Shown: positions 40,433 through 49,331 of the stretch, one piece after another
How the letters are laid out: every line of letters begins with the position of its first letter
Numbering within the stretch: position 1 is the first letter of the stretch
Origin: Nitrospira defluvii
GTDB lineage: Bacteria > Nitrospirota > Nitrospiria > Nitrospirales > Nitrospiraceae
Length of the DNA stretch: 64,000 nt
Reading direction: 5' to 3'
NCBI GenBank assembly: GCA_011525625.1
Contig: WYAX01000014.1
Coordinates: forward strand, 1-64,000
Notes under the pieces: generated by a model
Seen by the model: the letters and a program-made list of their open reading frames with translations, nothing else
The model's database searches: none
What the model was told of the DNA's origin: nothing
Position numbers and translations under genes: made by a program

Positions 40433-42562
40433 ATGGCCACCAAGACATCACGCCCACGTGCCGCCTCCTCCGCACCCATACCACCCTCCGATTCGAGTGA
40501 GCCAGCCGCGACGACGTCACGCAAGCAGACGCAGGCCGGAGTTTCGTCTGCTCCCGCAGTGACGGCCGTGGAGATGGGTGCGCGGCAGCGGGAGATTTCC
40601 GTCTCGGAGTTTTTCACGAAGAACCGGCATCTGCTCGGATTCGACAATCCGCGCAAGGCGCTGCTGACCTGCGTCAAGGAAGCGGTCGACAATTCCTTGG
40701 ATGCCTGTGAGGAAGCCGGGATTCTTCCCGACGTGACCGTAAAACTCGAAATCGTGACGACCGGCCAGACGCCCGTTGCGCCGAGCCAGGCGACGCGGTT
40801 CCGCATCACCGTCACCGACAATGGGCCCGGCATTGTCCGCCAGCAGATTCCACGCGTATTTGCGAAATTGCTCTACGGGTCGAAGTTTCATCGCATGCGC
40901 ATGAGCCGTGGACAGCAGGGCATCGGCATTTCTGCCGCCGGCATGTACGGGCAACTGACGACCGGGAAACCCGTGAAGGTCATTTCCCGCACCGGCCCGC
41001 GAGCGGCGGCGCACTATTTCGAAGTGCAGATCGACACGAAGAAGAATGAGCCGCTGGTGCACGAAAATAAACAGATCGAATGGCATCAGCCGCAGGGGAC
41101 CGAGGTGACGCTCGAAGTCGAGGGACGGTATCAGAAGGGGCGCGCGTCGGTCGACGAATGGCTGGAGCAAACATCGATTGCGAATCCCCACGTGCGGCTG
41201 ACCTACCGGACTCCGGAGGGGGAGACGAAGGAGTACCCGCGTTCCTATCACGAGCTGCCGCCGTCGCCGAGGGAAATCAAACCGCATCCCTACGGCATTG
41301 AATTCGGTGCCCTGCTGAAAATGTTGCAGGACACGAAGAGCCAGACGGTCGCCGGGTTCTTGGCCGGCGACTTTTGTCGTGTCTCACCGGCGCTGGCGGA
41401 AGAGATGTGCAAAGCGGCCAAACTCTCGCCCACCACGAAGCCCCGTGACGTGAAGCCCCAGGCCGCGGAGGGACTGTATCACACCATCCAGGCCACAAAA
41501 ATCATGGCGCCTCCGACAAACTGTATTTCGCCGATCGGGGAAAAGGCGATTCTTTCGGGGTTGTACAAGCAGATCAAGGGCGAGTTTTATACGGCGGTCA
41601 GTCGGCCGCCGGCCGTGTATCGCGGTTATCCGTTCGTCATCGAAGCGGGGCTGGCTTTCGGGAAAGGCCCGGAGGAGGCGACCAAGCCTCAGCAGGCCAG
41701 CGTGCCGCTTGCAGAGGGTGAAGACCAGGGGCATGAATCGGAATTGGCCCGGGTGATCCGATACGCGAATCGAGTGCCGTTGCTGTATCAGCAGTCCGCC
41801 TGTTCGACCTTCAAGGCCGTGCTCAGCACCACGTGGCGGAACTACGGCGTCACGCAATCCCGTGGGGCCTTGCCGGCCGGGCCCATGGTGATCTTCGTGC
41901 ATATGGCGTCCGTCTGGGTCCCGTTCACCAGCGAGTCGAAGGAAGCCATTGCGGACTACGATGAAATCCAGAAAGAAATCACCCTGGCGCTGCGCGAGGC
42001 GGGACGTCGATTGGGGATCTTTCTCCGTCGGCGTGAGCGGGCGGCGAGCGAGTTCCGGCGGCGCAATATTTTCGATCTCTATATCGAAGAGGTCGTTGCG
42101 GCCTGCAATCGCTTGAAAGGCGGGACTCTTCCGACCGAGAGGTTGAAAGCACAGTTACACAAGATCGCCAGTTCACGGACGGGTGGGCTCAAGACCGACG
42201 AAGCGCTGGGGAAGACCGGTGCCGGGCCGGAAGGACTGCCGCACTCGATCATCGTCACGGCCGAAGGGATTGAAGGCGAGACTGAGATCGCTCAGCAAGC
42301 TCCTGTGTCGCAGGCCGACTCTCCGGCGCCCATGCCTCCGGATTCGAGCCCGACACCGAAATCGCCCGCACGGGGAAGGCGAGTCGTCAAGCCGACGCCT
42401 GTCAGCGTAAACAGCAAGGCGACCGGGAAGGCCAAAGGCGCAGGGGCCCAGCAGGAGATGTTCGCCGCCGAACCGGTGCAGGCGAAGAAGGCGGCGCCGC
42501 GAAGAACATCGCCTCGAAAGACTTCATCCGGCGCCGCAAGGCCCACCCGCAAAAGGACGTAG
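40433..42562 (+). CDS. top6B: DNA topoisomerase VI subunit B
   Basis: ATPase subunit of a type IIB topoisomerase that passes one duplex through another. 709 residues. The GHKL fold is visible: N box KEAVDNSLDACEEAG (about 83), G1 DNGPGI (about 129), G2 GQQGIGISAAGMYGQL (about 161). The H2TH and transducer domains follow with the late lysine loop QSACSTFKAVLSTTWRNYG. A ~45-residue Ser/Thr/Pro-rich N-terminal extension and a ~100-residue Ala/Pro/Lys-rich C-terminal tail (KSPARGRRVVKPTPVSV...) extend the family core and may bind DNA. The enzyme is common in archaea and plants but patchy in bacteria. Confidence 0.95.
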   Translation: MATKTSRPRAASSAPIPPSDSSEPAATTSRKQTQAGVSSAPAVTAVEMGARQREISVSEFFTKNRHLLGFDNPRKALLTCVKEAVDNSLDACEEAGILPDVTVKLEIVTTGQTPVAPSQATRFRITVTDNGPGIVRQQIPRVFAKLLYGSKFHRMRMSRGQQGIGISAAGMYGQLTTGKPVKVISRTGPRAAAHYFEVQIDTKKNEPLVHENKQIEWHQPQGTEVTLEVEGRYQKGRASVDEWLEQTSIANPHVRLTYRTPEGETKEYPRSYHELPPSPREIKPHPYGIEFGALLKMLQDTKSQTVAGFLAGDFCRVSPALAEEMCKAAKLSPTTKPRDVKPQAAEGLYHTIQATKIMAPPTNCISPIGEKAILSGLYKQIKGEFYTAVSRPPAVYRGYPFVIEAGLAFGKGPEEATKPQQASVPLAEGEDQGHESELARVIRYANRVPLLYQQSACSTFKAVLSTTWRNYGVTQSRGALPAGPMVIFVHMASVWVPFTSESKEAIADYDEIQKEITLALREAGRRLGIFLRRRERAASEFRRRNIFDLYIEEVVAACNRLKGGTLPTERLKAQLHKIASSRTGGLKTDEALGKTGAGPEGLPHSIIVTAEGIEGETEIAQQAPVSQADSPAPMPPDSSPTPKSPARGRRVVKPTPVSVNSKATGKAKGAGAQQEMFAAEPVQAKKAAPRRTSPRKTSSGAARPTRKRT

Positions 42563-42570
42563 GACAGGTT

Positions 42571-43677
42571 ATGGCACAGGCGAAAGCGAAGAAAAACGGA
42601 GCCGTGGCGAAGAAGCTCGTCGGCATGGCCGATGTGGTGATTGCGGCGGCGCAGCGAGCGAAAGATCCGACCTTCGAGATTCCGATGCGCGCCCTGTCGA
42701 ACGTATCGTTCAACCCCCGACGAGGGCTGATCGAGATGGGCGACAAGAAACAAGCGCGGTCGTTCTTTAACGTCGGTATGGCGAAGAAGTTCATGCAGAC
42801 CATGCTCGTCGCCGATGCGCTGGCGGAGTTACAGCAGGCCGATCTGACCACGTCGCTGAGGGAGATTTATTACCGGACCAAACATACGATTCAAGACTCC
42901 CACGAGAACACGTTCGATACGCAGGACGAGTCCGATCCGATCATCGAGGATCTGGAAGTGTCGCTCATCGCCCTGCGCGAGGAACTGCATGTGCGGGCGG
43001 AAAACAGCGGGAGTATTGTGGGGCCGGTGGTGTTCGGCGATGACGGCGATCGGGTAGACTGCGCCAAGCTCGGCAAGGGCGGCTATTCCGTCCCCTCGAT
43101 CGTCGAGCCGGAGTATCTCGAAATCCGCCGTTGCACGGCCGACTTTCTGCTGTTGGTCGAAAAGGGCACCCAATGGAACCGCCTCTCCGAGGACAAGTTC
43201 TGGCGACGGTACAATTGCGTGTTGCTCACCGGCAATGGTCAGCCTCCTCGGGGCGTCAGGAGGCTCGCGCGACGTCTGCACGAAGAGTACAAGTTGCCGG
43301 TCTACGTGCTGGTGGACAACGATCCCTGGGGATACTATATCTATTCCGTGGTGAAACAGGGGTCGATCAATCTCGCGTTCGAGAGCCAGCGCATGGCGAT
43401 CCCCAAGGCGAAATTCATCGGGTTATCCAGCGCCGATCCGGAACGGTATGAGTTGCCGAGGAACGTGGGGATTAAGCTGAACGAGAAGGACATCACACGT
43501 GCCAAAGAACTCCTCAACTATCAGTGGTTCCAAAAGCCGGCGTGGCAGCAGGAAATCAAGCGGATGCTCACCAGCGGGCTGAAATACGAACTGGATGCCC
43601 TGGCCAACAAAGACTTTCAGTATTTAACCAAAAAGTACCTGCCGCGCAAATTGAAAGAGAAGGATTGGCTGGACTAG
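42571..43677 (+). CDS. top6A: DNA topoisomerase VI subunit A
   Basis: Catalytic Spo11-like subunit that cleaves DNA through a tyrosine. 368 residues. The 5Y-CAP domain has the active-site tyrosine in SLREIYYRTKHTI (about residue 98). The Toprim domain has the metal-binding glutamate in LLLVEKGTQWNRL (about 195) and the DxD in VLVDNDPWGYYIYS (about 248). FGLSSADPERYELP-type sequence near residue 285 is typical of the family. It follows top6B by 8 bases, with AGGACAGG as SD, so the two subunits are made together. Confidence 0.96.
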   Translation: MAQAKAKKNGAVAKKLVGMADVVIAAAQRAKDPTFEIPMRALSNVSFNPRRGLIEMGDKKQARSFFNVGMAKKFMQTMLVADALAELQQADLTTSLREIYYRTKHTIQDSHENTFDTQDESDPIIEDLEVSLIALREELHVRAENSGSIVGPVVFGDDGDRVDCAKLGKGGYSVPSIVEPEYLEIRRCTADFLLLVEKGTQWNRLSEDKFWRRYNCVLLTGNGQPPRGVRRLARRLHEEYKLPVYVLVDNDPWGYYIYSVVKQGSINLAFESQRMAIPKAKFIGLSSADPERYELPRNVGIKLNEKDITRAKELLNYQWFQKPAWQQEIKRMLTSGLKYELDALANKDFQYLTKKYLPRKLKEKDWLD

Positions 43678-43747
43678 CCGACGGGCTCGGGGGGCGTTGG
43701 AGCGACCCTCGTGTCGACACACCTTGAGATGCTCCTGGAGTCACCAT

Positions 43748-44053
43748 ATGCAGATGCTGATGTTGGCCTTTCGGTCCTCGTTGAAGGAACGAGTGCACGT
43801 GTTACTCGAACAGTGTGATGTCCGTGCGTACACGGAGCTGCCTGAGACCATCGGGGCCGGACAGACGGGGCCCGCGGAAGGCGTCTCCTTCTATCCGGGG
43901 GTCAACCATGTCATCATGGTGGCCGTGGACGATGCGCATGCCGACCGGGTCGAACAGGCCGTCAAGGCCTGGCGTGACGAAGTGGTTCAACGTCCCGCTG
44001 GGCAGAAGCCCTCCATTGCGGTCTTCAGTTGGCCATGCCGGCAGCTGCTCTAG
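43748..44053 (+). CDS. PII/CutA-like ferredoxin-fold protein (putative)
   Basis: Encodes 101 residues with a beta-alpha-beta-beta-alpha-beta rhythm: MLMLAFRSSLKERVHVLLEQ, VRAYTELPETIGAGQTGPAEG, HVIMVAVDDAHADRVEQAVKAW. This is the layout of PII-like signalling proteins or CutA, with the flexible T-loop region at about residues 30-50. The tyrosine and nucleotide motifs of true GlnB are absent, so it is not a classical nitrogen regulator. Start at 43748 with GGAG 7 bases upstream. It lies 70 bases after top6A. Confidence 0.68.
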   Translation: MQMLMLAFRSSLKERVHVLLEQCDVRAYTELPETIGAGQTGPAEGVSFYPGVNHVIMVAVDDAHADRVEQAVKAWRDEVVQRPAGQKPSIAVFSWPCRQLL

Positions 44054-44072
44054 TCTCAACATCGGAGTGTTC

Positions 44073-44492
44073 ATGAAACGGCCGGTCGAATCGTCTCCGC
44101 GGTGGGCTCGCATCTCGCTCACTGTTTTGAGTGTGGCGTTGCTGGCGTCCCCGTGTCGCGTGACGGCCCAGACATCGCCGCCAGCCTCGTCACAACAGTC
44201 GCAGCCGGGGCAGATTCCTCAAATGCCGGGCACTCTGCCGCTCCTGCAAAATCCATTTGCGCAACAGTCGACGATTACCTCGACCGCCTCAGGGGCCAGT
44301 GCGCCCCAAAGCAATACGATTCCTTCCAGCCAGGGCAAGTCGTTCGGGACCATCGGCAAAGGGTTGCCGGGTATGACCGGCGGGCCCGCGCTGACTTCCC
44401 CCATGGGATCGCAGGATCCCTCCTCACGCTACATGCGCCCCACGGTGATTCCGCCGCTGTTCTGTGATCCAGCGATCAACATTCCCTGCTGA
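44073..44492 (+). CDS. small secreted Ser/Pro/Gln-rich protein
   Basis: Encodes 139 residues. A long signal peptide (WARISLTVLSVALLASPCRVTAQ) leads to a low-complexity mature part rich in Ser, Gln, Pro, Gly and Thr (SSQQSQPGQIPQMPGTLPLL), ending in PPLFCDPAINIPC with two cysteines seven apart that could form a disulphide. GGAG lies 6 bases before the ATG. It is downstream of the PII-like gene by 19 bases. Style resembles the secreted protein at 30834, without clear alignment. Function unknown. Confidence 0.65.
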   Translation: MKRPVESSPRWARISLTVLSVALLASPCRVTAQTSPPASSQQSQPGQIPQMPGTLPLLQNPFAQQSTITSTASGASAPQSNTIPSSQGKSFGTIGKGLPGMTGGPALTSPMGSQDPSSRYMRPTVIPPLFCDPAINIPC

Positions 44493-44521
44493 CAACCCAA
44501 CACCCGCAATGGTGTCGGTCC

Positions 44522-44671
44522 GACAAGGTGCGGAAACGTCCGTCAGAGGCGTTTTCGCGCGACACGGCCGCCTCGGCGGTTCGGCGGCGTTCACACCGGT
44601 GGCGCTCATTCGTCTTCGCCTCGCGGAATCGGCTACGGCCTTGCTGCACTGCCGATTTGTGTGCATTCTGC
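44522..44671. repeat. inverted-repeat (MITE-like) element, degraded copy 3
   Basis: About 150 bases. The left end holds GTGCGGAAACGTCCGTC, which matches copy 2 (GATGCGGAAAACGTCCG). The right end holds ACGGCCTTGCTGCACTGCCG and GTGTGCATTCTGC, matching GCGGCCTTGCTG(G/A)ACGGC and GTGCGCATCCTGC of the other copies. The terminal repeats are decayed and the interior is longer. It lies between the convergent genes ending at 44492 and 44772. Confidence 0.6.
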
Positions 44672-44771
44672 GATGAATATTGACGTGAGACGGGATGTGG
44701 AGCCCGGCGCAAGCGAAGACGCAATAAGTGCGGGTTTTCCCATCCTGCTCCAGGGATGTCCCGGAGGACTA

Positions 44772-45206
44772 TCAGGAGTTTCGCTTAAAGCCCGTGCGTG
44801 GTTCGATGCGAATACTGCCGGTGGGGGTCATCGTGCCTTGCGGGTTGTCGGCGTCGAGCCACACGTTGAAGCGGATCGTGCCGGGTTTGGCGAAGCAGAG
44901 GCTGGCATACTGTTGGGGCGCGATCGTGACCGTGTCCTGCACTACGCCGAATCGGGAGAAGCCTTGCCCGCATTCGAGAAGTGCCGGGGTGCCTTCTTCA
45001 AGCAGGCGTAGCCTGACAGGCTCGGGATTCAAGTTTTGCCACCGAATCTCATCGCCGATCTGCGCGATGAGCTGGCGAGGAGCGATGTCCACTCGAATGT
45101 TCACGTAACGCACCGCGCCTGTGAGTTTTGTGCTGGATGGTGTTCCGCAGCCGCTGGTTGCGCTGGTGCTGAGGACCAGCAGACAGAGGTACATGATGTA
45201 ACGCAT
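44772..45206 (-). CDS. cupredoxin-like lipoprotein without visible copper ligands
   Basis: Encodes 144 residues. The signal peptide MYLCLLVLSTSATSGC has lipobox TSGC. The mature domain follows the plastocyanin-like strand order: VNIRVDIAPRQLIAQIGDEIRWQNLNPEPVRLRLLEEG, TVTIAPQQYASLCFAKPGTIRFNVWLD (quoted in parts). The '.GD.I.W.N...' block is present, but the following His is replaced by Val-Arg, and there is no Cys-His-Met set in the last loop, so copper binding is unlikely. No good SD for the ATG at 45206; the frame is open upstream. The gene is divergent from the Cys-rich secreted protein. Confidence 0.72.
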   Translation of the reverse strand: MRYIMYLCLLVLSTSATSGCGTPSSTKLTGAVRYVNIRVDIAPRQLIAQIGDEIRWQNLNPEPVRLRLLEEGTPALLECGQGFSRFGVVQDTVTIAPQQYASLCFAKPGTIRFNVWLDADNPQGTMTPTGSIRIEPRTGFKRNS

Positions 45207-45572
45207 GCGGGATTTTACAGAAACCGCGCGTCTCGCCGCTACTAGGATTGTTACGGGGTGGGAGAGCATGGTGTAATGCCTGTCAACCGGGGCAGGCCGG
45301 TCGTTGTCTTGAGTCACGAGACCCGTGTGGTTCAGCGCGCATCGTTCTGGTACGCCTCCGTCACCGACGGATCTGCAGGAAGGCGACCTGAAGCGTACCC
45401 TGGATTTTCGGGGCCTATATTCGACGGGCATTGAGCACAGTGGTGGGGTGTGTCCGGCGTGCCGTGTGGGCATGGGCGTTCTCCGGTGCTCGATGTGCTC
45501 AGCGAAGATGCGGGGCTTGATTTCATGCGGGATTCTTCCTATGCTGGCGCCCTCGGACAAGGAGGTGGGCTC
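45207..45572. other. 366-bp divergent intergenic region
   Basis: It lies between divergent genes for the cupredoxin-like lipoprotein (minus) and the Cys-rich secreted protein (plus), so promoters for both should be here. I see no strong consensus promoter and no coding frame with an SD. Confidence 0.35.
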
Positions 45573-45947
45573 ATGGGCAAGCAGGGACTGCGAGGGTTGC
45601 GAACGGTGGTGGCCGCCGCGTGTGCGTCATGCTTCGTGGCATGGGTCGGTCTGACTGTGCCGGTGCAGGCAGAGATGGCCGGGAGCTCGCATGTGACGCC
45701 GAGCGGTCAAACGCCGCCAAGTCGCACTCCGGTGCTCCAACAGACGCCCGCTCCGGTGGAGCCATCACTCCCGTTGCTGCTGGCCGAGGGGTCCAATTCC
45801 TGTGAAATCGTTTCTTGTGGAATGGGAATTAAGCAAACCTGCCAGATCACGTGTCCGGCCGATAAGACGCCCAAGTGTAGTTGCGACTGCGAGCGGAGTA
45901 TCGGCCCGATGTGTATGGATTACAAAGCGAACTGTCGCTGCGAGTAG
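45573..45947 (+). CDS. small secreted cysteine-rich protein
   Basis: Encodes 124 residues. A signal peptide (RTVVAAACASCFVAWVGLTVPVQA) precedes a Pro/Thr/Gln-rich linker (about 35-70) and a compact C-terminal domain with ten cysteines: SCEIVSCGMGIKQTCQITCP, KCSCDCERSIGPMCM and NCRCE. The spacing suggests a small disulphide-bonded or metal-binding domain. AAGGAGGTG stands 5-8 bases before ATG 45573. Function unknown. Confidence 0.72.
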   Translation: MGKQGLRGLRTVVAAACASCFVAWVGLTVPVQAEMAGSSHVTPSGQTPPSRTPVLQQTPAPVEPSLPLLLAEGSNSCEIVSCGMGIKQTCQITCPADKTPKCSCDCERSIGPMCMDYKANCRCE

Positions 45948-45953
45948 AGGCGG

Positions 45954-46172
45954 TCAGGCCGGTCGGTCATTGTCCGGTCCGGAAAATTCCGATCCACCCA
46001 CCGTCAGGCGCGGCCCTGGTACACGGTATTCTTCTCCAGCCCACGCCCCTAAATCGATCAACTGACAACGTTCGGAGCAGAATGGGCGCCAGGGATTGCC
46101 TTGCCAGGTTGTCGGTTCGTGGCATTCAGGGCAACGGCTCTGGGAGAGGTGAGAAGTGGACAAGGCCAGCAC
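45954..46172 (-). CDS. yacG: YacG-type zinc protein (DNA gyrase inhibitor family)
   Basis: Encodes 72 residues from a GTG start. The YacG zinc site is complete: [11 protein letters not shown], then [26 protein letters not shown], giving four cysteines as CxxC...CxxxC. In E. coli YacG binds gyrase and blocks its DNA binding. Here the gene is not beside coaE. Finding a gyrase inhibitor ~3 kb from a topoisomerase VI operon is suggestive but may be chance. It lies 22 bases downstream of the NlpC/P60-like gene on the same strand. Confidence 0.88.
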   Translation of the reverse strand: MLALSTSHLSQSRCPECHEPTTWQGNPWRPFCSERCQLIDLGAWAGEEYRVPGPRLTVGGSEFSGPDNDRPA

Positions 46173-46194
46173 CTTCTGACGGGCGATGATGGAG

Positions 46195-46869
46195 TTACTG
46201 TATCACCCTGGTGCCGAACGCCGCAAATAACTCCCCGGTCAGGTACGCCGTCTGTTCCCCGTCACGCCAGCGTTTTCTCCGCATATAGTCATTGAGGACC
46301 CGACCGTTCGGTGAGCGGTGGAGATGCGGTTGTGCCACGTTCATCCGATAGCGCTCGATGGCCCCGGCCACCCGGCTGATAAACACGATGGTGCCGTCGC
46401 TCTCCACAGCTTCCACGATCCCGACATGCGTGAGCGGATCGTTGACGAGACCGTCCCCGTTGAAGTCCCAGGTGTTGTCGAAGAAGACCAGATCGCCTGG
46501 TTGCACGATCGGCCCGCGGTGGAGTCGTCCATGCTTCAGGAGATGGCTGTAAATGAGCCCCACGCCGTTGGTCGGCCCTTGGACTGCGGCCCCCTCGTAG
46601 AGATCAATGCCATGGGCCAGATAGATCGCGCGGGTCACGCCGGCACAATCGTAGCTGATACGTCGGCCCTGACTCTCGATCGTTTTAGCGCCGACCAGGT
46701 TCGCGGCGGTTCGGACGATGGCCTGCTGACGCGCATCGGGTTGCGTGGTGCGGCAGCAATCAGGCAATGGTGTCACGGCGCGGCGAGGTCCCTGCGATGA
46801 GGGGGCAGCGCAGGCGCTCAAGGCGATGGCCAGAACCAGGCCGAAGAGGGTGCGAGAGAGTACCGGCAT
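46195..46869 (-). CDS. NlpC/P60-like cysteine peptidase lipoprotein
   Basis: Encodes 224 residues. Lipobox LSAC (about residues 17-20). The peptidase core has the nucleophile in [13 protein letters not shown], the substrate-channel region [17 protein letters not shown], and the catalytic His in [12 protein letters not shown]. The family cleaves peptidoglycan stem peptides. An unusual point is the D.N.DG loop between the two motifs, which looks like a calcium-binding loop. It is upstream of yacG on the same strand. Confidence 0.85.
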   Translation of the reverse strand: MPVLSRTLFGLVLAIALSACAAPSSQGPRRAVTPLPDCCRTTQPDARQQAIVRTAANLVGAKTIESQGRRISYDCAGVTRAIYLAHGIDLYEGAAVQGPTNGVGLIYSHLLKHGRLHRGPIVQPGDLVFFDNTWDFNGDGLVNDPLTHVGIVEAVESDGTIVFISRVAGAIERYRMNVAQPHLHRSPNGRVLNDYMRRKRWRDGEQTAYLTGELFAAFGTRVIQ

Positions 46870-46975
46870 ACTGCCTTAAGTATAGCTGGTCCGTCGCGCG
46901 TTCGACCCGGACAGGGTGCCATCCAGGTGGCCCGTCAGCCGTACCGGTAGACGGGTGGTCCTCCTGATCGACCCG

Positions 46976-48628
46976 TCACGCTCCAGCAGCGGCGAAAACC
47001 TGACCGATCAAGGCTTGGGCGTCCTCCTGAATGCGGCGTAGATGGGCGTGGCCCTTGAAGCTCTCCGCATACAGTTTATACACATCCTCGGTGCCGCTCG
47101 GCCGCGCGGCAAACCATCCGTTGGCGGTGGTGACTTTCAGCCCACCGATGGAGGCGTGATTGCCCGGCGCTTCCGTCAACATGGCGGTGATCGCCTCGCC
47201 TGCGAGTTCCCGGCTAGGAACCTGTTGCGGCGAAAGTTTTTGGAGGGCAGATTTTTGTGCTCTGGTCGCCGGAGCGTCGATCCGCTCATAGATCGGTTCG
47301 CCGAGCGAGGCCGTCAATTCCTTGTAGAGCGCAGCCGGGTCCTTCCCGGTGACCGCCAGCATTTCCGCAGCGAGCAGGTCCATGATGATGCCGTCCTTGT
47401 CGGTCACCCAGGTGGTGCCGTCGCGGCGCAGGAAAGCGGCGCCCGCGCTTTCTTCTCCACCGAACCCCAGCGACCCCTCGCTGAGACCCGGGACGAACCA
47501 TTTGAAGCCGACCGGCACTTCGACCAATCGGCGCGTGAGTGATTGGGCCACCCGGTCGATGATGCTGCTGCTGACCACCGTTTTGCCGATGCCTGCGTCG
47601 GATCGCCAACCGGGGCGATGGGCAAACAGATAGGCAATCGCGGCAGCGAGGTAGTGGTTGGGATTCATCAGTCCTGCGCCGGGGGTGACGATGCCGTGTC
47701 GATCCGTATCGGTATCGTTGCCGAAGGCGAGGTCGAACCGGTCTTTCAGCGTGATCAATGACGCCATCGCGTAAGGCGACGAACAGTCCATGCGGATCTT
47801 GCCATCCCAATCCAGCGTCATGAAGCGGAAGGTGGCGTCGACGCGTTCATTGACGATGTGCAGATCCAGTCCGTAGCGTTCGGCGAGGGGACGCCAGTAC
47901 GCCACGGCTGCGCCTCCAAGCGGGTCGACACCAAGGCGCAGCTTGGCCCCCTTGATCCGGTCGAGATCGACGACGTGGGCCAGGTCGGATACATAGGAAC
48001 CAACGAACTCATGACGCGAGGTGGTGGCTGCCGTCAACGCCTGTTCGTAGGGCAACCGTCTCACCCCGTGTAGCTTGGCCGCCAGCAGTTCGTTGGCCCG
48101 ATTCTCGATCACCCTTGTCACGTCGGTGTCGGCGGGGCCGCCGTGGGGCGGGTTGTATTTGAAGCCCCCGTCCTCAGGCGGATTATGCGACGGCGTCACA
48201 ATGATCCCATCGGCTCTGCCTGCGCTCCGCCCACGGTTGGTGGTGAGGATGGCGTGGGAAATCACCGGGGTCGGGGTGTAACCATCCTGTTGATCGAGAC
48301 ACACGTGGACCCCGTTTGCCGCTAAGACCTCCAGTGCAGTTCGTTGGGCAGGACCGGAAAGGGCATGGGTGTCCTTGCCGATGTAGAGCGGGCCGGTCGT
48401 ACCCATCGTGGTGCGGTACTCGCAGATGGCCTGTGTGATCGCGAGGATGTGTGCCTCATTGAATGTCCGCTTGAGCGAGGACCCGCGATGCCCGCTTGTG
48501 CCGAAACTCACCCGCTGCTGCGGATCGGAGGGGTCCGGCATCTCCTGATAGTAGGCCTGCTCAAGTTTGTCCAGGGCGACGAGTTGTTCTGGTTGTGCCG
48601 GTTGACCGGCGCGTGGATGATGAGCCAT
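46976..48628 (-). CDS. pgm: phosphoglucomutase (alpha-D-glucose phosphate-specific)
   Basis: Interconverts glucose-1-phosphate and glucose-6-phosphate for glycogen and polysaccharide synthesis. 550 residues. Family landmarks: [19 protein letters not shown], the phosphoserine loop [20 protein letters not shown], the metal loop [13 protein letters not shown], the sugar loop [16 protein letters not shown], and the phosphate loop [17 protein letters not shown]. The start at 48628 has GAGGAATCC just upstream and matches the family N-terminus. It is divergent from the thioredoxin-fold gene. Confidence 0.96.
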   Translation of the reverse strand: MAHHPRAGQPAQPEQLVALDKLEQAYYQEMPDPSDPQQRVSFGTSGHRGSSLKRTFNEAHILAITQAICEYRTTMGTTGPLYIGKDTHALSGPAQRTALEVLAANGVHVCLDQQDGYTPTPVISHAILTTNRGRSAGRADGIIVTPSHNPPEDGGFKYNPPHGGPADTDVTRVIENRANELLAAKLHGVRRLPYEQALTAATTSRHEFVGSYVSDLAHVVDLDRIKGAKLRLGVDPLGGAAVAYWRPLAERYGLDLHIVNERVDATFRFMTLDWDGKIRMDCSSPYAMASLITLKDRFDLAFGNDTDTDRHGIVTPGAGLMNPNHYLAAAIAYLFAHRPGWRSDAGIGKTVVSSSIIDRVAQSLTRRLVEVPVGFKWFVPGLSEGSLGFGGEESAGAAFLRRDGTTWVTDKDGIIMDLLAAEMLAVTGKDPAALYKELTASLGEPIYERIDAPATRAQKSALQKLSPQQVPSRELAGEAITAMLTEAPGNHASIGGLKVTTANGWFAARPSGTEDVYKLYAESFKGHAHLRRIQEDAQALIGQVFAAAGA

Positions 48629-48779
48629 GGATTCCTCAGGAGACGACGATGGATGATGAATGACCGGATCAGTCCCGCTCAGTATATACGGCTCGATCTC
48701 GATTGTCAGGCGCGTGCTTGGTTGCAGGGTCCTCTGCCCGGGTGTTAAGATCCGCTCACGTTGAGGAGAGAGGTTGTCT

Positions 48780-49046
48780 ATGCCCAATATCACCTTGTTG
48801 CATTCACCGACCTGCGGAGCCTGCCCGTCGGCCAAACGCCTCTGGAAGGAACTGAGGGTAAAGTATAGCTTCAGCTATCGCGAAGTCGACATCACGACGC
48901 CGGACGGGCAGGAGTTGGCGAATCGCCATTCGGTTCGAGCGGTGCCCGCGACGATTATCGATGGCCGCCTGACTTTTGTCGGGGTACCCCCTCGGCAGAG
49001 TGCCGAAAAGGCGCTTCAGTTGAAGATGAAACCGCAGGGCGCGTGA
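48780..49046 (+). CDS. thioredoxin/glutaredoxin-fold protein
   Basis: Encodes 88 residues. The redox centre is [17 protein letters not shown] (CGAC, close to thioredoxin CGPC), then [30 protein letters not shown] with the cis-proline, which gives a short thioredoxin-like fold of the glutaredoxin or MTH895-type. It may reduce disulphides or act as a small cytosolic redox carrier. GAGAGG lies 7 bases before ATG 48780. It is followed 12 bases later by a zinc-ribbon mini-gene. Confidence 0.87.
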   Translation: MPNITLLHSPTCGACPSAKRLWKELRVKYSFSYREVDITTPDGQELANRHSVRAVPATIIDGRLTFVGVPPRQSAEKALQLKMKPQGA

Positions 49047-49058
49047 GATGGGAGCCGT

Positions 49059-49223
49059 ATGACCGTTCCAGATGACGATGATTTTGAACTCCCTGTCCTT
49101 CCCATGATCGACAAGGGTCCGCCTCCTGAATGCGGCACCTGCGGCGATCCTATGAAGTTCATCGACGGCGATTGGGCCTGTGTCGATTGCAACGGCGAAC
49201 TGCTCGGTCCGGAGACCGGGTAG
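49059..49223 (+). CDS. 54-residue zinc-ribbon protein
   Basis: Encodes an acidic N-terminus (VPDDDDFELPVLP) and one four-cysteine ribbon: ECGTCGDPMKF...WACVDCNGELLG (CxxC and CxxC spaced ~17 residues apart). GGAG is 4 bases before the ATG. It lies 12 bases after the thioredoxin-fold gene and probably forms one unit with it. Such ribbons often bind partner proteins or nucleic acid. It is below usual gene-calling limits. Confidence 0.7.
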   Translation: MTVPDDDDFELPVLPMIDKGPPPECGTCGDPMKFIDGDWACVDCNGELLGPETG

Positions 49224-49331
49224 CCGGCTCCGTCGTGCGTCGCCCGTATCTCGTGATGTGGAACACCGGAGCCTGCGAGTGAGAGGGTTTCGCTCCGCTT
49301 CACGGTTCACGTCCTACGACTGACGGTCTTC
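49224..49331 (-). repeat. spacer repeat, 'CGTGAA/CACGAGATACG' family, copy C
   Basis: Read on the minus strand: GGACGTGAACCGTGAAGCG, a ~45-base interior, then CACATCACGAGATACGGGCGACG. The block order matches copies A and B, but here the orientation is opposite to the flanking plus-strand genes. Confidence 0.5.
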
